This document shows positions 58,526 to 64,000 of a stretch of DNA of 64,000 nucleotides, piece after piece. The first letter of the stretch is position 1. Each line of letters begins with the position of its first letter. This DNA is from Angiostrongylus vasorum (lineage: Eukaryota; Nematoda; Chromadorea; Rhabditida; Metastrongylidae). The notes beneath the pieces are model-generated. The model had not been told where the DNA came from and did no database searches. It saw only the letters and a list, made by a program, of their open reading frames with translations. Both the position numbers and the translations under genes were made by a program. The stretch is taken from contig JADANN010000032.1 in the NCBI GenBank assembly GCA_018806985.1, forward strand, positions 1,695,501 to 1,759,500, given 5' to 3'.

Positions 58526-61239
58526 TCATTATAAGTTTCCTCTGCTGATTATTGAATGACTGAAATGCAGGATAGTGTCAGCTATCGAGAACCAGTTGTT
58601 TTGAAAGGGTTTACTGAGCAAGAATAGTGGGCGGGGAATTTCTCATTCCAGAAGTTAATTGATAAATTCCGTGAACGGCTGGCAGTTAACGCTGCCGTCC
58701 ACAATCTTTTTCTTCATTTTCTTTAAATAGCTTACGTTGTGTATTGACCTCTATAAGTGAGACCTACGGTATGCCCTTTATAAATGGTTGTAATACATTT
58801 TGATTGGCTCACCATGACAGCAACAGTTCCCCATCAACAATCTCGTGATTTCGTTATATCGTCTATTTGACTACTTTCGTCGCTTTATTGATATGCTTTT
58901 TGATGGCAGGGTATATTGCGATATTTTATTGATATGCTTCTTTTTGCTCTTGCTATTTACTCGCCCTATAACGTTGTAAAGCACCTTCTTCGCACTGTTT
59001 GCGCTCCGAACACGGATGAAAGAGCATAAACCTTTTTTGAAATCCTCCTCGCTCAACTATTTACAGTTCGTCTAGATCTATGATGAATGTAATGATTTAC
59101 TCTCCGTGAAGAGTTCGTACAGTAAAGTTAAAAAATCGGACTTTACCTACAAAGGTTCCTTCGGCTAACATTTCATTGCAAGACAACTTCTCCTTAAGTT
59201 CAGCTTGTGCTTTGGGATCTTACCCTTTTGAAGCAGTTTTGGCACTCGTGGGCTACTTTTCCCCCACTGAATATATTGAGTTCTGGCATCAAATTAATAT
59301 GATATAAAAGTTCAAGCAGAATGGCTCCTATAACAGCTCCATATCTTCATAGGAGATGATGAGAATTACTTCTAGAGATAAATCCTTGAGGAAGTGGAGG
59401 CGGGAAGTGAGTTATGAGTTGGAAATCCATGGAGATAAGTAAACGGATTGGCGCTTCGTTTATTTATAAAAGGATTTCCTATTCTCATCCTGACAAAAGT
59501 AGGTTTCGAATTCGAGTGCGCTTTTTAACGCTCAATAACTTTACGTCATTCTTCAAATAACGTAAATGTTAAAGCGTTTTATGTTAACATCTTGTTAACA
59601 ACTAGGAGCCGTCGTGACTTTATCTCCTGTCACAGGGACAAAAAGTAACTTTTTCCACCTTTAGACCAACATACCTCAGCCTAAAGTGGACTTTTCTAAA
59701 TTAGGTAAAAACTATGAATCTACAGGTCCTTTTGAGAAAGAAGCACCTTGATTTTACCACGAGAAAATTATGGTTTCCTGGGGTCCTTTAAAACTTTTTC
59801 TCGTCGTTATTCGTATTTTGAACGTGAACGAAATAGGACAAGCAGTCTTCCATCCAGTGGAGCACGATGATGTTTACAAATGGCGTTACTGATGTTTCTG
59901 CCTTTACTATGAAGCATAGCGAAATTCTGACGAATTTTACTTAAGATTGCAAAAAAAGTGATGTTAAGCGCGAATGAAGACGCTCATCTTCCAATTTAAG
60001 GCGGTACCACTTTCCAAGCGATAGCAATGCTACGAAGTTTTTTTAGTATAAGAGAACTACAATATACGATTTATTAAGCTGCAATGATTGCATTTTTTCC
60101 ACAAAGATGCAAAGATCTATCAAATTCACTAAGAGTAGTACTACTTTCCCGCGCTATATTATCCACCGAGTTGCGCACTCGTGGAGATCCCTAATGGCAT
60201 CAAAACCGTCTGCTCGTGTAGATTTACGTTTAAGTGAGCTTCTTTCTTTAAAAAATTATGAAGTGGATGCAAAAATTCCGTGTGTACCTGAAAAAATGTT
60301 ACTGATACGACACTCATGATGCAAATGTGTTATTCAATCTATCGCTTTTACCACCTGCCAAGAATTTTATTAACAATAAATTAACTCGAACCGACACCTG
60401 CTGAATCGACCTCCATTCGTCCATGCCGCACTTCAAAGCACCCCAATGAACTTCACTAATTCGAATGATCACAAATAACTTGTTTTTTCCCTGAAAATGA
60501 GGAAATGCATTCTTCCTGTCGTTCCGAAATGACATATACCTACACTATGTAGACTTGCTCTATCATTGTCTTCTTCGCTCTACTCGCTTATGTGCAGATT
60601 CTATTATACAAATCAAGCCTGTGAGTGGTAAATAAATAGGTGCTAACTCAGATACAAATAATCTCCTTGGTACTCTGTAAGGTAGCAGCAGCAGCAGTTC
60701 AATGCAATGGCACGGTAAGCTACGTGTGCGTATCAAAGACCAAACACACTTAAACACGACAGTATTTCGTAGAAGAAAAAATGGAGAAGTTACCAGAACT
60801 TCACGGCCTGTACGGATTGCCTAAATTTGGAAGGACAAAAGTGACGAGCTATACTTATGAAGCATGCCAACTTGCCCTTGAGTCCTCCACTGAGGATCTG
60901 ATGATGCAGACTAGACCGCATAGGGTAGAACGTTATCAAACTGGCTAAGAAACACGCTACATGAGAGGAGTCGACTGCGTTGGCGACCTCCACAATGCAA
61001 GTTTGGTCATCGATTCCTTTGAACAGATAATGTTTTTAACATTTCGAATGGTATGTTTACGGTGACAGATTTAATACAATATATTAAAGAATCACACTTA
61101 AGTATTGAGGTATTTACAACCACCTTCGACAAAGTTTTGCAAAACTGGAATGGGATAAAGTGGAAGTTAAAGTCACTAATCCGTACGTACACAATTTTCG
61201 TTTTACTGATGATATACCACGGATCTCCCTCATATGAGG
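58526..61239. other. Long stretch without recognised gene
   Basis: A short family C end fragment (GATGGCAGGGTATATTGCGA) lies at about 58,901-58,920 with a nearby partial repeat of itself. Frames at 60,107-60,319 and 61,053-61,334 are open but show no domain. This is the longest stretch in the window I cannot explain. Confidence 0.4.
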
Positions 61240-61770
61240 GATCTCGAGCCGGTAAGTCGCCAGCCTACGTTGCGCGTCCCCAGGTGGCGGATAGGGGGTT
61301 AATCGAGGACCAAAAGCGATCTTTGCTTCTCTGAGACGCAGGTGGATCAAGGGGATGGATTCCTTGTTTCTGCTGCGCCAATTTGGCACACGCTTCTGTA
61401 TTTACGACGCGTATTCATGCAAGCGTGTGTGGGTGCGTTCTAGTTTATGCAGATTGTATTCTACGAGTCAATTCGGCCAAAAAGCCTGCAATCAAGTGAC
61501 AGGGAAGTAAATGGGAGGCGGTTAGGAGTCGCCTCCATCAAATAAGCTCCATGTCCACTCTGGGAGAGCCTGGCAAGCTACCCGTGAGCATACCCAGCCC
61601 CCCACGTTCAGAGCCCAACAAGCTATACGTAGGTATCAAAATGCTAAACACAGTGAAAAACGGGCCTCATTCTACCGACCCCGAAGAAGCCCCCAATTTC
61701 GCAGCGTTGGGTAGGGTGAGTACGGAGGGGCTGCTAAAATATTACGCTTCCATGTGAATTCTGTGCGGTT
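61240..61770 (+). other. GC-rich block upstream of a hammerhead-like motif
   Basis: It runs from GAGGGATCTCGAGCCGG through GTCCCCAGGTGGCGGATAGG and later CCAGCCCCCCACGTTCAGAG to GGTAGGGTGAGTACGGAGGG. Base composition differs sharply from the AT-rich surroundings. Short frames exist but no domain. It directly precedes the best hammerhead-like copy, so it may be the leader of the same element. Confidence 0.4.
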
Positions 61771-61815
61771 GGTCTCCACGCGACAAACTCAGTGGAAGTC
61801 TCATAGAAAGCGGCT

Positions 61816-61844
61816 CTGAGGAAGGCGAAATCCGCCGAAACGTC
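61816..61844 (+). ncRNA. Hammerhead-like ribozyme motif, best core
   Basis: CTGAGGA (61816-61822), stem II GGCG (61824-61827) / CGCC (61833-61836) with loop AAATC, then GAAACGTC (61837-61844). GTC is the preferred hammerhead cleavage triplet, and ACGT makes a two-base-pair palindromic stem III, as in known minimal (probably dimeric) type I motifs. AAAGCGGCT before the core and AGCTTG after it may form a weak stem I. All core positions I can check are intact. Followed by AACACCTCGTGTTTGCTCAA. Confidence 0.65.
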
Positions 61845-61935
61845 AGCTTGTTCGTGAATAAAGAATAAAAATAACACCTCGTGTTTGCTCAACAAGAATA
61901 CGACGAATTACTTGATCAGTGCCTAGGTTAACAGA

Positions 61936-62389
61936 AAGTCGGACATGGGAGCCACTTACTTTCACTTGCTCAACTCTGGAGCTGAGTCACCTTGTCGATT
62001 TAACGACTTAAATAGACGTAAATGGAGCATAAGGAGATATTCATTTTGATTAGCGTGAGTGGAGCATGCGAAAGCAATCCATTCACCATGAACATCGTTT
62101 TTGTGAGATTCAGTAGAAGAACAATCTTCCTACAGGCGTTGTCAAATTCGGCAAGTATTCGTTCTGCATGGCTAATTCTCGGTGTTATACGAACGATAGC
62201 TTTAGCATTCCCGTGCTGTCCGATTCAAAGTTCGCATAACGTTCTCGAAAGTGGTACAAACCCCTCTTTTGCGCCGATGTTAAAATAGCTGTAGAACGGT
62301 GATATCTTGTTTGTGAAATTTTTGTACAGCTCACGAAGAATCCTTATATACTGAGTGGAAACTCTCTAACTATCAAGGGCTTCCATGAC
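61936..62389. other. No feature recognised
   Basis: Sequence between the hammerhead element and RTE-2; an 88-codon plus frame (62022-62288) shows no domain. Confidence 0.4.
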
Positions 62390-64000
62390 TGCTACTATCT
62401 CAACTGTGCCAAAAGTTGTCTTTAAACAGATGAAAGTGAGACAGAGTGGTCTGTCGTAACCCCATGATGCTCCAACGAGTCTTCTTACCGTGTGGATAAG
62501 GTCCATCGTGTGGATCATTTCTGAAATCGTGCTTGCTGTCTTGGCTATTCTTTGCCCAGTGTTCTTTCAATCCTGTTAAGGATGACTGGAGTGAAAAATT
62601 TTGTAGACGACAGACAATAGGCAATCCGGGCGATAGTTTCCGACATCGTGGAGGTCATGCTTCTTGAACAATAACACAGTTTTCTGGTCTTCACTTGATT
62701 AGGAACCTAGCATTCTGACAGCTAACTTGTGAAGAGCCGAGCCAGTGTGTTTACGAGGACTTCAGGTGTTCAGGGTTCATCCTGTCTGGACCTGATGTCG
62801 GTCGACTCTTCACCAATGAAATAGCATGTATAAATTCATTAGGAAGAATAGGTGGGACGATAATATTCCCTATTATTTCGTATGAGAGAACAAGGACGTA
62901 GCTATTTAGGAGGCCCAAGTAGTAGTCGTGAACGATTTTCTCCAGTGCCTTTCTGGAAATAATAACTGTTCCGCTCGGGCGTCGGAGTGCACTCATCCTG
63001 TTCTTGTAACTGGCGGAATTTCTGTGGATTTCCCGAATACTTTTTTCCAGCCTTTGCAGCTTTGAACTGTAACTCCTTCTTTTATCTAATTACTGCAGTG
63101 TACTTCAAGATCAAGATGGGGCGCGTGTGGGGTAGTGGTTGGAGGCGCCACTGCGACACAGATATGGGATCGATCCTCGCGCCCACGGCTCGCCAAACCT
63201 TCCATCCCTCAGTGGTCGGCAAATTGCTACCAGACTTGCCTGAGAGGATAGCAGCACTGGCTCGATACATCGGTAAACCACCGCGAGCCATTGTAAAGGC
63301 CAGATATGCATTCATTCACCTCCAACGATACTTAATGAAGTTGATTGCATGGCGCATCCCTCAGGTATTGATCAACGCCGAGAGCTTTATCCTTTTATTC
63401 TTTTTTCTATTTCAAGATCGGGCACGAGTCGGCGGTTGCACGTAGCTTGTTCAACTCCACGCTGGCGTATCAGCTCGAAAGTTTCTGGAGCCAGACGTTT
63501 CTTGGTGACTTTCGAACTCTCAGTTTTCAAAGCGCCGGCACGAAGATGTTGGAATAGCTGATCGTATTCCTCATCGATGTTATCAATAAGGCGCCTTCCC
63601 AACAGCAGGCTAACGAACTGAATAATTTCCAGTTTGTGGTGATTCTGGGACTTCGGTTTTGAATTTAGCGGCTTTTTGCTTTCCGCGAGAAATGGAATCT
63701 TGCACGAAGGAGGCGATGGTCTGACCCGTGTAGAATTTTGGGACAATAGCGACATAGGTTAGGCAAAACCTTCAATTTACTATGTTGTGGTTTTATTTCG
63801 TTATGTTACTCTCCATTGGGAAAACCCCCACGTTCAGCGTTGATGGTGTGACTTCTGGAATTGCGAGTTACCATGGATGGTCTTCGTCGTCATGATAAAC
63901 TCAGATAGGCGCTCACCCTGTTCGTTCCATTCTAATCCGTGGGTCCCAATGCTACGTTCTTCAGACGTTTTTCTTGGTCCAATCTTAGCATTGAAATCTC
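62390..64000 (-). mobile_element. RTE-2 retrotransposon, split by a SINE
   Basis: Minus-strand pieces in element order: 63,755-63,420 (YDQLFQHLRAGALKTESSKV, RLAPETFELIRQRGVEQAT, typical of the RTE linker between endonuclease and RT), then after a family B insertion 63,100-62,750 (ALRRPSGTVIISRKALEKIV, HDYYLGLLNSY, LPNEFIHAIS, SGPDRMNPEHLKS), then FFTPVILNRIERTLGK near 62,600 before decay. The copy continues beyond the right edge. Broken by several stops. Confidence 0.87.
63113..63410 (+). mobile_element. Family B SINE, copy 14, inserted in RTE-2 with target duplication
   Basis: Head GCGCGTGTGGGGTAGTGGTT, B box GGGATCGATCCTCGCGCCC, body CCAGACTTGCCTGAGAGGAT, end CTCAGGTATTGATCAACGCC and a TTATCCTTTT tail. 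TTCAAGATC flanks it at 63104-63112 and 63411-63419. RTE-2 reads LVPDLE on one side and continues (DLEVHCSN) on the other. Confidence 0.92.

Overview
The window looks like nuclear DNA of a strongylid (hookworm-type) nematode. The evidence is short introns with GTAAG/GTATG donors and TTTTCAG acceptors, host genes with nematode-type relatives (a muscle-type myosin heavy chain, a HIM-3/HTP-like HORMA protein, an aldo-keto reductase), and dense RTE-type non-LTR retrotransposons and tRNA-derived SINEs. The species assignment is inference. All alignments were made by eye; no search was run.

Layout. 1-1,590: degenerate RTE retrotransposon (minus). 1,772-7,133: N-terminal exons of a myosin heavy chain (minus), introns filled with repeats, one exon a base short. 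7.1-11.3 kb: SINEs and unassigned DNA. 11,347-16,994: HORMA-domain meiotic axis protein gene (minus). 17.3-22.5 kb: a second RTE family and several SINE families. 22,465-27,225 and 32,070-37,145: the two arms of a large inverted duplication. The left arm has an apparently intact nine-exon aldo-keto reductase gene (302 aa); the right arm has a decayed copy. A multi-exon membrane-protein gene crosses the inner breakpoint of the left arm, so only its last two exons are duplicated. 27.2-32.1 kb: the spacer, with the rest of that gene, SINEs and a tandem duplication. 37-49 kb: SINEs, long TA and CA microsatellites and a broken mariner. 49.5-55.3 kb: two RTE copies in opposite orientation, one carrying a 647-bp inverted-pair insertion with a clear target duplication. 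55-62.4 kb: mostly unassigned. 62.4-64 kb: an RTE copy split by a SINE.

Mobile families defined here. RTE-1 and RTE-2 are non-LTR elements. Family A is a ~400-bp non-autonomous element. Family B is a tRNA-derived SINE with target duplications. Family C is a tRNA-related repeat often found as inverted pairs. Family D is a tRNA-headed SINE. A and D share their last ~40-55 bases with RTE-1, which suggests they use its machinery.

The most interesting signal is a dispersed motif matching the core of a small type I hammerhead ribozyme: CTGANGA, a short stem II whose bases differ but stay paired between two copies, then GAAACGT(T/C). It occurs at about 21.1, 23.4, 28.7, 39.8/40.0 (an inverted pair) and 61.8 kb, with relics at 36.2 and 48.9 kb. 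Such ribozymes are known from Penelope-like elements and retrozymes, but I see no Penelope coding region here.
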